64,000 nucleotides of DNA from Bradyrhizobium sp. AZCC 2176 (lineage in GTDB: Bacteria; Pseudomonadota; Alphaproteobacteria; Rhizobiales; Xanthobacteraceae): assembly GCF_036924645.1 (NCBI RefSeq), contig NZ_JAZHRX010000001.1, forward strand, positions 4,057,501-4,121,500. The letters run 5' to 3'. Position 1 is the first letter of the stretch. Each line of letters starts with the position of its first letter. Below are positions 18,910 to 31,274 of this stretch, in pieces. Made by a program: the position numbers and the translations under genes. Below the pieces are notes generated by a model. It searched no databases. It was not told where the DNA came from and saw nothing but the letters and a program-made list of their open reading frames with translations.

Positions 18910-20700
18910 ATGGCACTCAATCTGACCCCCCCTGACATCAGCGAGCTGAAACCGCGGATTACCGTCTTCGGCGTCGGTGGAGCAGGCGGCAATGCCGTCA
19001 ATAACATGATCACCGCCGGGTTGCAGGGCGTCGATTTCGTCGTCGCCAACACCGACGCGCAGGCGCTGACCATGTCGAAGGCCCAGCGCATCGTGCAGAT
19101 GGGCACCCAGGTGACACAGGGCCTCGGCGCGGGGTCCCAGCCTGATGTCGGCGCGGCGGCGGCCCAGGAAGTTATCGACGAGCTTCGCGATCATCTCTCG
19201 GGCGCCAACATGGTGTTCGTCACCGCCGGCATGGGCGGCGGCACCGGCACCGGCGCAGCCCCTGTCATTGCCAAGACCGCGCGCGACATGGGCATCCTCA
19301 CCGTCGGCGTGGTGACCAAGCCATTCCATTTTGAGGGCGCGCGGCGCATGCGCACCGCCGAGTCCGGCATTGCCGAACTCCACAAGGTGGTCGATACGCT
19401 GCTGATCATCCCGAACCAGAACCTGTTCCGGGTCGCCAACGAAAAGACCACCTTTGCCGACGCCTTTGCGATGGCCGACCAGGTGCTCTATTCGGGCGTC
19501 GCCTGCATCACCGATCTGATGGTGAAGGAAGGCCTGATCAACCTCGACTTCGCCGACGTCCGCGCCGTGATGCGCGAGATGGGCAAGGCGATGATGGGTA
19601 CCGGCGAGGCGACCGGCGAGAAGCGTGCGCTGACCGCAGCCGAAGCTGCGATCGCCAATCCGCTGATCGACGACTCATCGATGAAGGGGGCGCGCGGCCT
19701 GCTGATCTCGATTACCGGCGGCAAGGACCTGACCCTGTTCGAAGTCGACGAAGCCGCCACCCGGATTCGCGAGGAAGTCGATCAGGACGCCAACATCATC
19801 GTCGGCGCCACCTTCGACGAGACGCTCGACGGCATCATCCGCGTTTCCGTCGTCGCGACCGGTATCGACCAGTCGCAGATCGCGCGCAACGCCGGCACTC
19901 CCGCCGTCGCCGCCCCGGCCACTGCCGCCCCGGCTTCGCCGGACTCCAGGCTGGCCGAACTGACCGCTCGCCTGCGCGCCGACAATGCGCGCCTGGCTGA
20001 ACGCGCCCAGAAGCTCGAGCCGGCGCCCGGGACGCAGGCGGTTGCTTCTGCGCCAGCCCCAGCGCCCGCGCAACGCTCGTCCAACAATGTCGAGCGTGCC
20101 GCACTCGCCGCGATCGCAGCAGCGGTTGACACGCCGCAACAGGCGCCGATCCAGCCGGCGTCATATGGCGACGTCACCGTCCGCCCGATCGCGCAGAAGC
20201 CGACGCTGTTCCCGGATCACAAGGAGGCCGCCCGAATCGAGCCCGAGCAGCCGGCGACGCCCGAGACCTTCATCCCGCAGGCGGCCGAACGTCCGCCGGC
20301 CCGCACGCCGCGGATGCCCAAGTTCGAGGATCTTCCGATGCCGGCGCAGGCCGAAATCCGGCAGGCCCGCGGCGAGCCCGAGGAGGAACATCCGCAGAAG
20401 ACCCGACTGTCGCTGCTGCAGCGGCTCGCCAATGTCGGCCTCGGACGCCGCGACGAAGAGACCGAGCCGCCGATCGCAGCGCGTGCCTCCGGCCCTTCGA
20501 TGGCGCCGCTGCCCGAGCGCAAGCCGCAGCGGACCGTCACCCAGCAGATGGCGGCGAATCACGAACCGGTATCGGAGTACGCAAAACGCTCGGCACCGCA
20601 AGGCTTGGACGCCCATGGCCGCCCGGCACCTGTTGCGCCGGCGCCACAGGGTGACGACCATCTTGATATCCCGGCCTTCCTCCGACGCCAGGCCAACTGA
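18910..20700 (+). CDS. ftsZ: Cell division GTPase FtsZ (long-linker form)
   Basis: 596 aa tubulin homologue that forms the division ring. [15 protein letters not shown] opens the GTPase domain. [13 protein letters not shown] is the tubulin signature at about residues 107-120. The conserved core ends near residue 325. A Pro/Ala/Gln-rich linker of about 250 residues follows, and the C-terminal peptide [13 protein letters not shown] binds FtsA and other partners. Long linkers are usual in Rhizobiales. The start at 18910 follows AGGAGAGG; the open frame back to 18559 overlaps ftsA and is rejected. Confidence 0.97.
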   Translation: MALNLTPPDISELKPRITVFGVGGAGGNAVNNMITAGLQGVDFVVANTDAQALTMSKAQRIVQMGTQVTQGLGAGSQPDVGAAAAQEVIDELRDHLSGANMVFVTAGMGGGTGTGAAPVIAKTARDMGILTVGVVTKPFHFEGARRMRTAESGIAELHKVVDTLLIIPNQNLFRVANEKTTFADAFAMADQVLYSGVACITDLMVKEGLINLDFADVRAVMREMGKAMMGTGEATGEKRALTAAEAAIANPLIDDSSMKGARGLLISITGGKDLTLFEVDEAATRIREEVDQDANIIVGATFDETLDGIIRVSVVATGIDQSQIARNAGTPAVAAPATAAPASPDSRLAELTARLRADNARLAERAQKLEPAPGTQAVASAPAPAPAQRSSNNVERAALAAIAAAVDTPQQAPIQPASYGDVTVRPIAQKPTLFPDHKEAARIEPEQPATPETFIPQAAERPPARTPRMPKFEDLPMPAQAEIRQARGEPEEEHPQKTRLSLLQRLANVGLGRRDEETEPPIAARASGPSMAPLPERKPQRTVTQQMAANHEPVSEYAKRSAPQGLDAHGRPAPVAPAPQGDDHLDIPAFLRRQAN

Positions 20701-20726
20701 GGTTTTGTAACAATTGCGGCAGCCCA

Positions 20727-20762
20727 AGGGGCTCCGGCTGACCAGCCGGAGCCCTTCTCTTA
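20727..20762 (+). terminator. Strong intrinsic terminator after ftsZ
   Basis: GGGCTCCGGCT (729-739 of this kb) pairs perfectly with AGCCGGAGCCC (744-754) around a GACC loop. One G-T and one A-T pair extend the stem. TTCTCTT follows. It lies 27 bases after the ftsZ stop and probably ends the dcw transcript before lpxC. Confidence 0.85.
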
Positions 20763-21050
20763 TGCGTAGGGCCGAGCCTCGGCCGACCGCTCAACCAACT
20801 GATTTCAAATGATTAATTATTCATTGCGTGATCAGATATGACGGCTGAAACGGCGTCCGGCGGTGCCGGAATTTGGTTAACCCTTGGCGCGATTGCGGCA
20901 GAGATAGGGTAACAATCCGTAAAGAAGCGTGAGTTGGCGTGCTTTGGGAAATGACTATGGTCTGCCGTGACTTGGGGATGCCTAGAACGCGAATCGGCGG
21001 TCACGCGCGGTTCCCGTCTTTAGGTTAAGTCGGGTAGTGGGCAGTTATCG
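20763..21050. other. ftsZ-lpxC intergenic region
   Basis: About 290 bases from the terminator to lpxC. The first third is AT-rich for this genome (TGATTAATTATTCATTG). No coding frame is convincing. lpxC probably has its own promoter here; I could not identify its boxes. Confidence 0.5.
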
Positions 21051-22010
21051 ATGAAGTTCAGCCGTCAAACCACGCTTCGGTCGCAAGCCACCGTAACGGG
21101 TGTTGGCGTCCATTCCGGTTTACCTGTCAGCCTTACGCTCGGACCTGCACCTGTGGACGCAGGTTTTATTTTTGTCCGCACCGGCCTTGATGAGGCTGAT
21201 CGCGAAGTTCCCGCCATCGCGGAATCCGTAACCGCCACCGATCTTGCGACCGTTCTCGGCGACCGCGAAGGCCCGCTGGTCTCCACCGCCGAACATGTGC
21301 TCGCAGCCTTGCGCGGCATGGGCGTCGACAATGCCATCATCGAAGTCGACGGTCCCGAAGTTCCGATCATGGACGGCAGCGCCGCTGCCTTCGTTGCCGC
21401 GATCGATCAGGCCGGCATCGTCACCCAGTCGGCCTCTCGCCGCTTCATTCAGATCTTGAAGCCGGTGCAGGTTGCGATCGGCGACAGCTTCGGCGAATTG
21501 CGCCCGCATGCTGGCGGGTTCCGTGTCGAGGTCGAGATCGACTTCGCCAATCCCGTGATCGGCCGCCAGAGTTTTTCGCTCGATCTCAACCCCGAAAGCT
21601 TCCGCCGCGAGGTTTCTCGCGCCCGGACCTTTGGCTTCATGAACGACGTCGCGCGGCTCTGGAGCGCCGGCTTTGCGCGCGGCGCTTCTTTTGAGAATAC
21701 GGTGGTGCTCGACGACGCTCGTCTGCTCAACACCGAAGGGCTGCGCTTCAGCGACGAGTGCGCCCGTCACAAGGCGCTGGACGCGGTTGGCGATCTTACC
21801 CTGGCCGGTTTGCCGCTGCTTGGCGCTTACCGCTCGGTGCGCGGCGGCCACAAGCTGAACCACGCCGTACTGACGGCCCTGCTGGCCGATCGCAGCGCCT
21901 GGCGGGTGGTCGAGGCCGAACCGGCACGCCGTCCCCGCGGATATGTCGAGGCAGGCGCGGGCATGGTGGGCGGCTTGATCGCCCCGGCCTATGGTCCGGA
22001 TGTTTCCTGA
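21051..22010 (+). CDS. lpxC: UDP-3-O-acyl-N-acetylglucosamine deacetylase LpxC
   Basis: 319 aa zinc enzyme that performs the committed step of lipid A synthesis. STAEHVLAALRGMG carries the first zinc His, and HKALDAVGDLTLAG carries the second His and the Asp ligand. MDGSAAAF and the late GGHKLNHAV are also family signatures. The N-terminus RQTTLRSQATVTGVGVHSG is typical. It follows the ftsZ terminator, a common position at the end of dcw clusters. Confidence 0.97.
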   Translation: MKFSRQTTLRSQATVTGVGVHSGLPVSLTLGPAPVDAGFIFVRTGLDEADREVPAIAESVTATDLATVLGDREGPLVSTAEHVLAALRGMGVDNAIIEVDGPEVPIMDGSAAAFVAAIDQAGIVTQSASRRFIQILKPVQVAIGDSFGELRPHAGGFRVEVEIDFANPVIGRQSFSLDLNPESFRREVSRARTFGFMNDVARLWSAGFARGASFENTVVLDDARLLNTEGLRFSDECARHKALDAVGDLTLAGLPLLGAYRSVRGGHKLNHAVLTALLADRSAWRVVEAEPARRPRGYVEAGAGMVGGLIAPAYGPDVS

Positions 22011-22339
22011 CTTTCGCTTTGTGAAATGTCCTGACTTTCGCTTCGCTTGCGAAATGCACCGAGTTCGGCTGTGAAGGCCGGGCTTTTGTGTCGTACAGGC
22101 GCGTTTTCCGTAATAACCACAATCGGTAACGCTGCCGTCCAGCCGCCTTAATCCGGGCGAATTGGCTGCGTATTCGGTTGGTTGAGGACCATTTTTCGGC
22201 TACAGAGGCCCGCGGTTGCACGATAAGCGCCAAGGGCTCTTAAAGAAGTGGGCACGGGGAATATGGCTTCCATGACCGCGGTTCATGGACGGGCGGGCTC
22301 AGTCATCAACCGCATCAAAGGCGTCAGGTCACAGATTCC
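22011..22339. other. lpxC-bamD intergenic region; no gene seen
   Basis: About 330 bases. A 12-base sequence CTGACTTTCGCT is directly repeated just after the lpxC stop, one copy overlapping it (22009 and 22030). No stable coding frame, RNA signature or clear terminator was found. The bamD-recN transcript presumably starts here. Confidence 0.5.
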
Positions 22340-23248
22340 ATGTCGGCACAGCGTATGACGCTCGATCCACGCAAATCACTTGGGTCTTCCAGCCTCGCGC
22401 GGGCCGGACGGTCGTTGCGGCTGGCGGCGGGCCTGATCGCGCTTGCCATTCCCTTGAGCGGATGCGGCACCGGCGCGCTCTGGGACAAGTTCGCCGCCAA
22501 GGACGACACCTTCAACGAGGAACCTGCGGACAAGCTCTACAATGAGGGCTTGTATTTGATGAACCAGCGCAAGGATAACAAGGCGGCGTCGAAGAAATTC
22601 GAGGAAGTCGACCGCCAGCATCCTTATTCCGACTGGGCACGCAAATCGCTGCTGATGTCGGCCTATTCCTTCTACAATTCCGGCGACTACGATAGCTGCA
22701 TCGGCGCGGCGACCCGTTACGTCACGCTGCATCCCGGCAGCCCCGATGCGGCTTACGCTCAATATCTGATCGCGGCCTCGCATTACGACCAGATCCCGGA
22801 CATCTCCCGTGACCAGGGGCGCACGGAAAAGGCGATCGCCGCGCTGGAAGAGGTGATTCGCAAATATCCGACCTCGGAATATGCCAACTCCGCCAAGGCC
22901 AAGCTCGAGGGTGCGCGCGACCAGCTCGCCGGCAAGGAATTGGATGTCGGCCGCTATTATCTGGATAAGCGCGACTTCACCCCGGCGATCAACCGTTTCA
23001 AGACCGTGGTCACGCGCTATCAGACCACCCGCCACGTCGAGGAAGCGCTCTACCGCCTCACCGAGGCCTATATGGCGATCGGCATCGTCGGCGAGGCGCA
23101 GACGGCGGCGGCCGTACTTGGACACAATTTTCCTGACAGCCGCTGGTACAAGGACGCCTATAATCTTGTAAAGTCGGGCGGTCTCGAGCCGAGCGAGAAC
23201 AAGGGTTCCTATATTTCCAGGGCCTTCAAGAAATTGGGTCTCGGCTAG
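22340..23248 (+). CDS. bamD: Outer membrane assembly lipoprotein BamD
   Basis: 302 aa. The N-terminus has a basic stretch, a hydrophobic helix (about 28-40) and a lipobox LSGC with Cys42 as the lipidation site. The mature part is made of five TPR-like repeats: YNEGLYLMNQRKDNKAA, WARKSLLMSAYSFYNSGDY, and RHVEEALYRLTEAYMAIG near the end. BamD supports beta-barrel insertion with BamA. An in-frame ATG at codon 6 is an alternative start. recN begins 13 bases after the stop, a common arrangement in alphaproteobacteria. Confidence 0.95.
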   Translation: MSAQRMTLDPRKSLGSSSLARAGRSLRLAAGLIALAIPLSGCGTGALWDKFAAKDDTFNEEPADKLYNEGLYLMNQRKDNKAASKKFEEVDRQHPYSDWARKSLLMSAYSFYNSGDYDSCIGAATRYVTLHPGSPDAAYAQYLIAASHYDQIPDISRDQGRTEKAIAALEEVIRKYPTSEYANSAKAKLEGARDQLAGKELDVGRYYLDKRDFTPAINRFKTVVTRYQTTRHVEEALYRLTEAYMAIGIVGEAQTAAAVLGHNFPDSRWYKDAYNLVKSGGLEPSENKGSYISRAFKKLGLG

Positions 23249-23261
23249 GAATTGACTTCGC

Positions 23262-24932
23262 ATGCTGGCGCGTCTGTCGATCCGTGACATCGTCCTGATC
23301 GAACGGCTCGATATCGAATTCTCCCGTGGCCTCGCGGTGCTGACCGGCGAAACCGGCGCGGGCAAATCCATCCTGCTCGATGCCTTCGCGCTGGCGCTCG
23401 GCGGCCGCGGCGATTCGGGCCTGGTCCGCCATGGCGCGGAGCAGGGCCAAGTGACAGCCACCTTCGACGTCCCCAAGGCGCATCCGGCGGCAAGGATCCT
23501 GTCCGAGAACGGCCTCGACGATACCGGGGAAATGATTCTGCGCCGCGTGCAGCTCGCCGACGGCCGCACCCGCGCCTTCATCAACGATCAGTCGATCAGT
23601 GTGCAGACCCTCAAGGCCGTGGGCGCAGCGCTGGTCGAGATACACGGCCAGCATGACGAGCGCGCGCTGGTCGACGCCTCGACGCACCGGCAACTGCTCG
23701 ACGCCTTTGCCGGGCTCGAGAAAGAGGTCGCCGCGCTGGAGACGCTCTGGGAAGCGCGGCGCACCGCCAACACCGCGCTCGACGCGCATCGCGCCAGCAT
23801 GGAACGGGCCGCGCGCGAGGCGGACTATCTGCGCCACGCTGCCGACGAACTCAAAGCGCTGAAGCCGAAGGACGGCGAGGAGACGGCGCTCGCCGAACGG
23901 CGCACCATCATGATGCAGGGCGAGAAGATCGCAAGCGATCTGCGCGAGGCGCAGGAGGCGGTCGGCGGCCCCCATTCGCCGGTGCCGGCGCTGGCTGCCG
24001 CCGTGCGCCGCCTCGAACGCCGCGCCGCTAATTCGCCCGCGTTGGTCGAGCCGGCGGTGAAGGCAATTGATATTGCGATCAACGCGCTGGAAGAGGCCGA
24101 CCAGCATCTCAGCGCAGCCCTGGTCGCGGCTGATTTCGATCCGGCCGAGCTGGAGCGCATCGAGGAGCGGCTGTTTGCGCTGCGCGCCGCCTCGCGCAAA
24201 TATTCGACGCCGGTTGACGGGCTGGCGGCGCTCGCCGCCAAATTCGTCGCCGACGTGGCGCTGATCGATGCCGGCGCCGATCAGTTGAAGAAGCTGGAAG
24301 CCGCCGCCGATGAAGCCGATAGACGCTACGGCGCGGCTGCAGAGAAGCTTTCCGCGGCGCGGACCAAATCCGCCGAGAAGCTCAACAAGGCTGTCAACGC
24401 CGAACTGGCGCCGCTAAAACTCGAACGCGCAAAGTTCATGACGCAGGTCGAGAGCGACGCGAAGTCGCCGGGGCCGCAGGGCATCGACCGCGTCGAGTTC
24501 TGGGTGCAGACCAATCCCGGCACCAAGCCGGGCCCGCTGATGAAGGTTGCTTCCGGCGGTGAGCTGTCGCGGTTCCTGCTGGCGCTCAAGGTGGTACTGT
24601 CGGACCGCGGTTCGGCGCCCACGCTGGTGTTCGACGAAATCGATACCGGCGTCGGCGGCGCGGTGGCGGATGCGATCGGCGCGCGGCTGTCGCGGCTGGC
24701 CGGCCAGGTCCAGGTGATGGCGGTGACGCACGCGCCGCAGGTCGCCGCCCGCGCCAACCAGCATCTCCTGATTTCCAAGGACGCGCTCGACAAGGGCAAG
24801 CGCGTCGCCACCCGCGTGAACGCGCTCGCCGCCGACCTCCGCCGCGAGGAAATCGCCCGCATGCTTGCCGGCGCCGAGATCACCGCCGAGGCGCGGGCAG
24901 CGGCGGAGCGGCTGTTGCGCGCGGCGAGCTAG
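23262..24932 (+). CDS. recN: DNA repair protein RecN
   Basis: 556 aa SMC-like ATPase that acts in double-strand break repair. Walker [13 protein letters not shown] is at about residues 29-40. [17 protein letters not shown] sequence ([14 protein letters not shown]) follows. The central coiled-coil arms run from about 145 to 390. The C-terminal head has the [13 protein letters not shown] signature and the Walker [12 protein letters not shown]. Length is normal. A class A repeat follows the stop by 6 bases. Confidence 0.96.
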   Translation: MLARLSIRDIVLIERLDIEFSRGLAVLTGETGAGKSILLDAFALALGGRGDSGLVRHGAEQGQVTATFDVPKAHPAARILSENGLDDTGEMILRRVQLADGRTRAFINDQSISVQTLKAVGAALVEIHGQHDERALVDASTHRQLLDAFAGLEKEVAALETLWEARRTANTALDAHRASMERAAREADYLRHAADELKALKPKDGEETALAERRTIMMQGEKIASDLREAQEAVGGPHSPVPALAAAVRRLERRAANSPALVEPAVKAIDIAINALEEADQHLSAALVAADFDPAELERIEERLFALRAASRKYSTPVDGLAALAAKFVADVALIDAGADQLKKLEAAADEADRRYGAAAEKLSAARTKSAEKLNKAVNAELAPLKLERAKFMTQVESDAKSPGPQGIDRVEFWVQTNPGTKPGPLMKVASGGELSRFLLALKVVLSDRGSAPTLVFDEIDTGVGGAVADAIGARLSRLAGQVQVMAVTHAPQVAARANQHLLISKDALDKGKRVATRVNALAADLRREEIARMLAGAEITAEARAAAERLLRAAS

Positions 24933-24938
24933 CTAGCC

Positions 24939-25018
24939 GTCATTCCGGGGCGATGCGAAGCATCGAACCCGGAATCTCGAGATTCCGGGTCTGGTCCTTC
25001 GGACCATCCCGGAATGAC
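24939..25018. repeat. Class A palindromic repeat, copy 3 (left of the GIY-YIG gene)
   Basis: Begins GTCATTCCGGGGCGATGCG and ends GGACCATCCCGGAATGAC, with CCGGAATCTCGAGATTCCGG inside and a GGTCCTTCGGACC hairpin. It differs from copy 2 mainly by lacking the extra internal palindrome. It lies 4 bases from the 3' end of the minus-strand GIY-YIG gene. Confidence 0.87.
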
Positions 25019-25022
25019 GAAC

Positions 25023-25310
25023 TCAGGAGCAGATCGATTCGTATAAGTCATTCCACTGCGGGTTCTCCGCTTCAATCAACTGTATCTTCCAGCTCCTTTT
25101 CCACTTCTTGAGTTCTTTCTCGCGCGTAATTGCGGAAACAGGATCAGCGTAGACTTCGAACCAAACAAGCTGTGTAATATTGTATTTGGAGGCGAAGCCG
25201 GGGACTGCTTTTGATCGATGCTCGTAAACTCGGCGTACGAGATCGTTGGTTACGCCGATATAGATTGCTCCGTCCCTGCGGCTCGCGATGATATAAACGT
25301 AGTAGCTCAT
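25023..25310 (-). CDS. GIY-YIG nuclease family protein (UPF0213-like)
   Basis: 95 aa single-domain protein. YYVYIIASRRDGAIYIGVTNDLVRR carries the GIY-YIG pair (written in two parts: YYVYIIASRR and AIYIGVTNDLVRR), followed by VYEHRSK and by ITREKELKKWKR. That is the usual small-nuclease pattern with catalytic Tyr, Arg and Glu present. Its cellular role is unknown in this subfamily. The gene is sandwiched between class A repeats 4 bases from one side and 29 bases from the other, as if the three form one unit. A remnant of a related gene occurs at 14025-14099. Confidence 0.9.
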   Translation of the reverse strand: MSYYVYIIASRRDGAIYIGVTNDLVRRVYEHRSKAVPGFASKYNITQLVWFEVYADPVSAITREKELKKWKRSWKIQLIEAENPQWNDLYESICS

Positions 25311-25312
25311 GA

Positions 25313-27583
<2,271 letters not shown>

Positions 27584-27588
27584 CGAGC

Positions 27589-28872
27589 TTACAACATCCC
27601 CGACTCTTCCTCCTCGGCCTTCTTGATCAGTTCCTCGCTGACCACGACCGTTGGCCGCGGCACGAGAAAGAACATCGCCAACGCACACGCGATCGACAGG
27701 GCGAAGATCGCCGCCGTCAACGGCAGCGTGGTCGTGGAGTGGCCGCCGAGATAGGCGCCGAACTGCGAGACCAGCGCGCCGATGCCTTGCTGCAGAAACC
27801 CCATCGCGCCTGCGGCGGTGCCGGCGGCCTCGGGCCGCACGCTGATGGCGCCGGCCGCGGCGTTGTTCATCACGAAGGCGTTGGCGACCATCACGATCAT
27901 CTGGGTGCCGAACAGCCAGAGCGGCGCCTGGTTGATGCCGCCGATGCTGAAGATCAGATTCAGCAGCGCACCGGTGAATTGCAGCGCCAGCCCGAACCAG
28001 ATCAGCTTCTCCAGCGAATGGCGCGGCGCGAAGCGGACGCAGAACAGGTTGCCGACCAGATACGCAAATCCGGTTGTCGCGAACCAGGCGCCATATTCGG
28101 CGGTGGTCCGCCCCATCTGCGTCACCACAATGTAGGGCCCGCCGCCAGCAAAGGTGAAGATGATCTGCGAAGCCAGCACCTGGCACAGCATATAGCCGAT
28201 GAAGGCGCGGTTGCGGATCAGCTTGCCGACATCGCCGCGGAAGCCGCCACCCGCGATGCGGTCGCCGCGCGTCTCGGGTAGCGCGATGGCGATCAGCACG
28301 GCGGTGCCGAGCGAAGCGGCCGTGATGAAATAGAAGATCGCGCGCCAGCCGAACGCGGTTTCCAGCAGGCCGCCGACGAGCGCGCTCAACATCTGCGCCA
28401 CCATCATGACGGCGATCACGAGGCTGATCATCGAACTGATGCGGTCGCGGCTATAGAGATCACGGATGATGGCGCGGCTCACCACCATGCCGGTGGCGCC
28501 GCCGAGCGCCTGCAGGAACCGCGCGGCGATCAACTGCGGCAGCGTCTGCGCCAGCGAGCAGCCGATGCTGGCGGCCACCATCAGGGCGAGGCCCGCGAGC
28601 AGCACCGGACGGCGGCCGAACTTGTCCGACAGCGGTCCCATGATGAGCTGCGAGCAGGCGATGCCGACCATGAACAGCGACACCGTCATCTGCGCGACCC
28701 CGATGTCGCGGCCGAACGTCGTTGCCAGCACGGGCAAAGCCGGCACCAGCATGTAAAGCGAGATCGGCGCGACGCCGGTCATCGCGACCAGCATCAGCAG
28801 CATGGTTTTCGATGTCGCGACGGCGTTATTGTTCGCCGCCGCGCCGGGCGGTTTGCCCGCGACGCCGTGCAT
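27589..28872 (-). CDS. Bcr/CflA-type multidrug efflux MFS transporter
   Basis: 427 aa with about twelve membrane segments. LSDKFGRRPVLLAGL is the MFS motif A between helices 2 and 3. RFLQALGGATGMVVSRAIIRDL matches the drug:H+ antiporter DHA1 (Bcr/CflA) helix 4-5 region. Likely an inner-membrane exporter; substrates cannot be told from sequence. The N-terminal 20 residues are Ala/Asn-rich and cytoplasmic, and the C-terminus is acidic. An 8-bp palindrome lies about 70 bases upstream of the start. Confidence 0.88.
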   Translation of the reverse strand: MHGVAGKPPGAAANNNAVATSKTMLLMLVAMTGVAPISLYMLVPALPVLATTFGRDIGVAQMTVSLFMVGIACSQLIMGPLSDKFGRRPVLLAGLALMVAASIGCSLAQTLPQLIAARFLQALGGATGMVVSRAIIRDLYSRDRISSMISLVIAVMMVAQMLSALVGGLLETAFGWRAIFYFITAASLGTAVLIAIALPETRGDRIAGGGFRGDVGKLIRNRAFIGYMLCQVLASQIIFTFAGGGPYIVVTQMGRTTAEYGAWFATTGFAYLVGNLFCVRFAPRHSLEKLIWFGLALQFTGALLNLIFSIGGINQAPLWLFGTQMIVMVANAFVMNNAAAGAISVRPEAAGTAAGAMGFLQQGIGALVSQFGAYLGGHSTTTLPLTAAIFALSIACALAMFFLVPRPTVVVSEELIKKAEEEESGML

Positions 28873-28940
28873 TCAGTTCAAATCCCTGTTCTTGGTTGAA
28901 TCGGACTGTAGCGGGACGGCTCAGCGCGAATAGGGACGTT

Positions 28941-28960
28941 TCAGCATGCGGCCATGCTGA
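28941..28960. repeat. 8-bp perfect palindrome upstream of the MFS gene
   Basis: TCAGCATG (28941-28948), spacer CGGC, CATGCTGA (28953-28960). There is no T-run on either side, so an operator for a dimeric regulator of the efflux gene is more likely than a terminator. No adjacent regulator gene is present. Confidence 0.4.
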
Positions 28961-29098
28961 ATTGGGGAGGCGGGTACGAGGCCGGGCCGCTGGATTCTAC
29001 TTTGCATGGGGTTGTTTTCGCGGTTTTGTGTCCGGCGCCCGCGCCGTATCTCTGTAGCGGGCGGGCCGGCGAATTTCGTCACGCGCAACAAATTCGCT

Positions 29099-29235
29099 GT
29101 CATCACCCGCGAAAGCGGGTGATCCAGTATTCCAGAGACGTCAGTGATGAATCGATGAGCCGCGGCGTACTGGGTCCCCCGCCGGAGCCTGTCATCGGGC
29201 GGCGCATCGCGCCGACCCGGTGGCGGGGGACGACG
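29099..29235. repeat. Class B-like palindromic repeat, copy 2 (downstream of pepP)
   Basis: The left end GTCATCACCCGCGAAAGC runs into GGGTGATCCAGTATTCC. The right part has GTACTGGGTCCCCCGCC and ends GGCGGGGGACGAC. Small terminal hairpins and the CCAGTATTCC/GTACTGG arms match the class B plan, but the inner sequence differs from copy 1. It ends 16 bases before the pepP stop codon, which belongs to a minus-strand gene. Confidence 0.65.
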
Positions 29236-29250
29236 ACTGCGCGTGAGTGA

Positions 29251-31086
29251 TCAAAGCGGCAGCATCGCTGCCGTCGCCTCATCCAGCCACAGCTTTGTGG
29301 CGCTGTCGTCGAGGTGGGGGCGCACGGCGCGGTTGACCCGCTCATGGTAATCGTTCAGCCATTTCAGCTCTGTCGCGCTCAGCATATTCACGTCGATCAG
29401 GCGGCGGTCGATCGGCGCCAGCGTCAGCGTCTCGAAGGCATTCACCGGCTTCTCCGCGCCTGGCACGTCGGTGCCGATGACGAGCTCGAGGTTCTCGATC
29501 CGGATGCCATAGGCGTCGGTCTTGTAATAGCCGGGCTCGTTGGAAAGGATCATGCCGCGCTTCAGCGGCGTGGTGCCGAGTTTTGAGATGCGCGCCGGGC
29601 CCTCATGCACCGAGAGATAGCTGCCGACGCCGTGGCCGGTGCCGTGCTCGAAATCGAGGCCGGCCTGCCAGAGATATTGCCGCGCAAAGGAATCAAGCTG
29701 CGCGCCGGTGGTGCCGTCGGGAAAGATCGCGCGCGCAATCGCGATGTGCCCGCGCAACACGCGGGTGAAGCGGTCGCGCATTTCGTCGGTGGGGTTGCCG
29801 ATCGCGATCGTGCGGGTGACGTCGGTGGTGCCGTCTTCATATTGCGCGCCGGAATCGATCAGCAGGAGATCGCCGGGCGAAATCCGCCGGTTGCTCTTGC
29901 GGGTGACACGGTAATGCACGATCGCGCCGTGCGGCCCGGTCCCGGCGATGGTCGGAAACGAAACATCCTTCAGCGCGCAGGTTTGGCGGCGGAAGGTTTC
30001 CAGCGCCTCGACGGTGTCGATCTCCGTCAGCGCGCCTGACGGCGCTTCGCGGTCGATCCAGGCGAGGAAGCGCGTCAGCGCCACCGCGTCACGCTGGTGC
30101 GCGGTTCGCGTGCCTTCGATCTCGGTGAGATTCTTCACCGCCTTCAGCAGGCTCACCGGATCGTTGCCACGCACCGGTTTGCCCCCGGCGCCTGCGATCA
30201 GCCGGCTCAGCGCATCTGCGGCGGTCGCGCTGTCGAGGGCGATCGCGGCGCCGCTGCGCGCGAGCTCGGTCAGATCAGGCGCCAGCGCGTCGGGCTCCCG
30301 GACATCGGCTGCTTGTTCGAGATGGTCGCGCGTCAGGTTCGAAAGCTTGCGATGATCGATGAAGATGGTAGGGCGGCCGTCCTTCGGCACCAGCGCGTAG
30401 GACAAAGGCAGCGGCGTGTGCGAGACGTCGGCGCCGCGGATGTTGAAGGTCCAGGCCACCGCGTGGCTATCCGACAGTACCAGCGCCTCGACCCCGAGCT
30501 TGGCGATCTCGAGCCGGATCCGCTTGAGTTTTTCGGCTTCGATCTCGCCGGAAAACTGCACGCCATGAAGGGAAACGGGGCCGAGCGGCGGGGCCGGGCG
30601 CTCGGTCCACACCTGGTCCAGCGGGTTGCTGTCGACCGCGATCAGTTCCGCGCCGGCGTTGGTGCAGGCGGCGGCCAGGCGCTCGGCTGCCGCAGAAGTG
30701 TGCAGCCACGGGTCAAAACCGAGGCGGTCGCCGGCCGAAAGATGCTTGGTCAGCCAGTGTTCCGGCGGCGGATCGGCCAGCGGCTCGATATGCCAGGCCT
30801 TGCGGTCGACCTGCTTGGCGGCCTGCAGCGTATAGCGGCCATCGACGAAAACGGCAGCCTCGCGCGTCAGGACGATCGCCATGCCGGCCGAGCCGGTGAA
30901 GCCGCTGAGCCAGGCCAGCCGCTCTTCGGAGGCCGCGACGTACTCGTTTTGCTGCTGATCGGCGCGGGGAACCACGAAGCCGGTCAGCTTCCGCCGCGCC
31001 AGTTCCTCGCGGAAGCGGGCGAGCCGCGCGGTCAGCGCCACGCCGCCTTCGGGTTCTTCGAATGTCTGGAAATGGGCTTCGAACAT
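29251..31086 (-). CDS. pepP: Aminopeptidase P family protein (M24B, Xaa-Pro aminopeptidase)
   Basis: 611 aa, the long three-domain form of aminopeptidase P. Two creatinase-like N-terminal domains are followed by a pita-bread M24 catalytic domain. Its dinuclear metal ligands are visible: LLIDSGAQYEDGTTDVTRT (two Asp), GTGHGVGSYLSVHEGP (His), SNEPGYY (Glu) and RIENLELV (Glu). It releases the N-terminal residue from X-Pro peptides. No signal peptide is seen, so it is probably cytoplasmic. Length fits the eukaryotic-type XPNPEP1-like group common in alphaproteobacteria. Confidence 0.93.
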   Translation of the reverse strand: MFEAHFQTFEEPEGGVALTARLARFREELARRKLTGFVVPRADQQQNEYVAASEERLAWLSGFTGSAGMAIVLTREAAVFVDGRYTLQAAKQVDRKAWHIEPLADPPPEHWLTKHLSAGDRLGFDPWLHTSAAAERLAAACTNAGAELIAVDSNPLDQVWTERPAPPLGPVSLHGVQFSGEIEAEKLKRIRLEIAKLGVEALVLSDSHAVAWTFNIRGADVSHTPLPLSYALVPKDGRPTIFIDHRKLSNLTRDHLEQAADVREPDALAPDLTELARSGAAIALDSATAADALSRLIAGAGGKPVRGNDPVSLLKAVKNLTEIEGTRTAHQRDAVALTRFLAWIDREAPSGALTEIDTVEALETFRRQTCALKDVSFPTIAGTGPHGAIVHYRVTRKSNRRISPGDLLLIDSGAQYEDGTTDVTRTIAIGNPTDEMRDRFTRVLRGHIAIARAIFPDGTTGAQLDSFARQYLWQAGLDFEHGTGHGVGSYLSVHEGPARISKLGTTPLKRGMILSNEPGYYKTDAYGIRIENLELVIGTDVPGAEKPVNAFETLTLAPIDRRLIDVNMLSATELKWLNDYHERVNRAVRPHLDDSATKLWLDEATAAMLPL

Positions 31087-31274
31087 CGCCTTGTCACTTT
31101 AGAGTTCGGTGGAGCGGTCCGCAATGCGGCCGAGTTGGCCACAATTTGGCATAATCCGTGCTTCACTATATCCGTCCGCGTTAGTCGGATGAACGGTTTT
31201 GCGGTGCAGGCTGTTCAGCTCAAGATGCCGGGAGGCCCCAGGAGTGTTTCATCTCAACGAAGAGGGGATACACC

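Larger units (their letters stand above)
28873..29250. other. Intergenic region between the MFS and pepP genes; no gene seen
   Basis: About 380 bases between two minus-strand genes. It contains the palindrome at 28941-28960 and a class B repeat at 29099-29235, both listed separately. The short frames here are repeat-derived and rejected. Confidence 0.6.
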
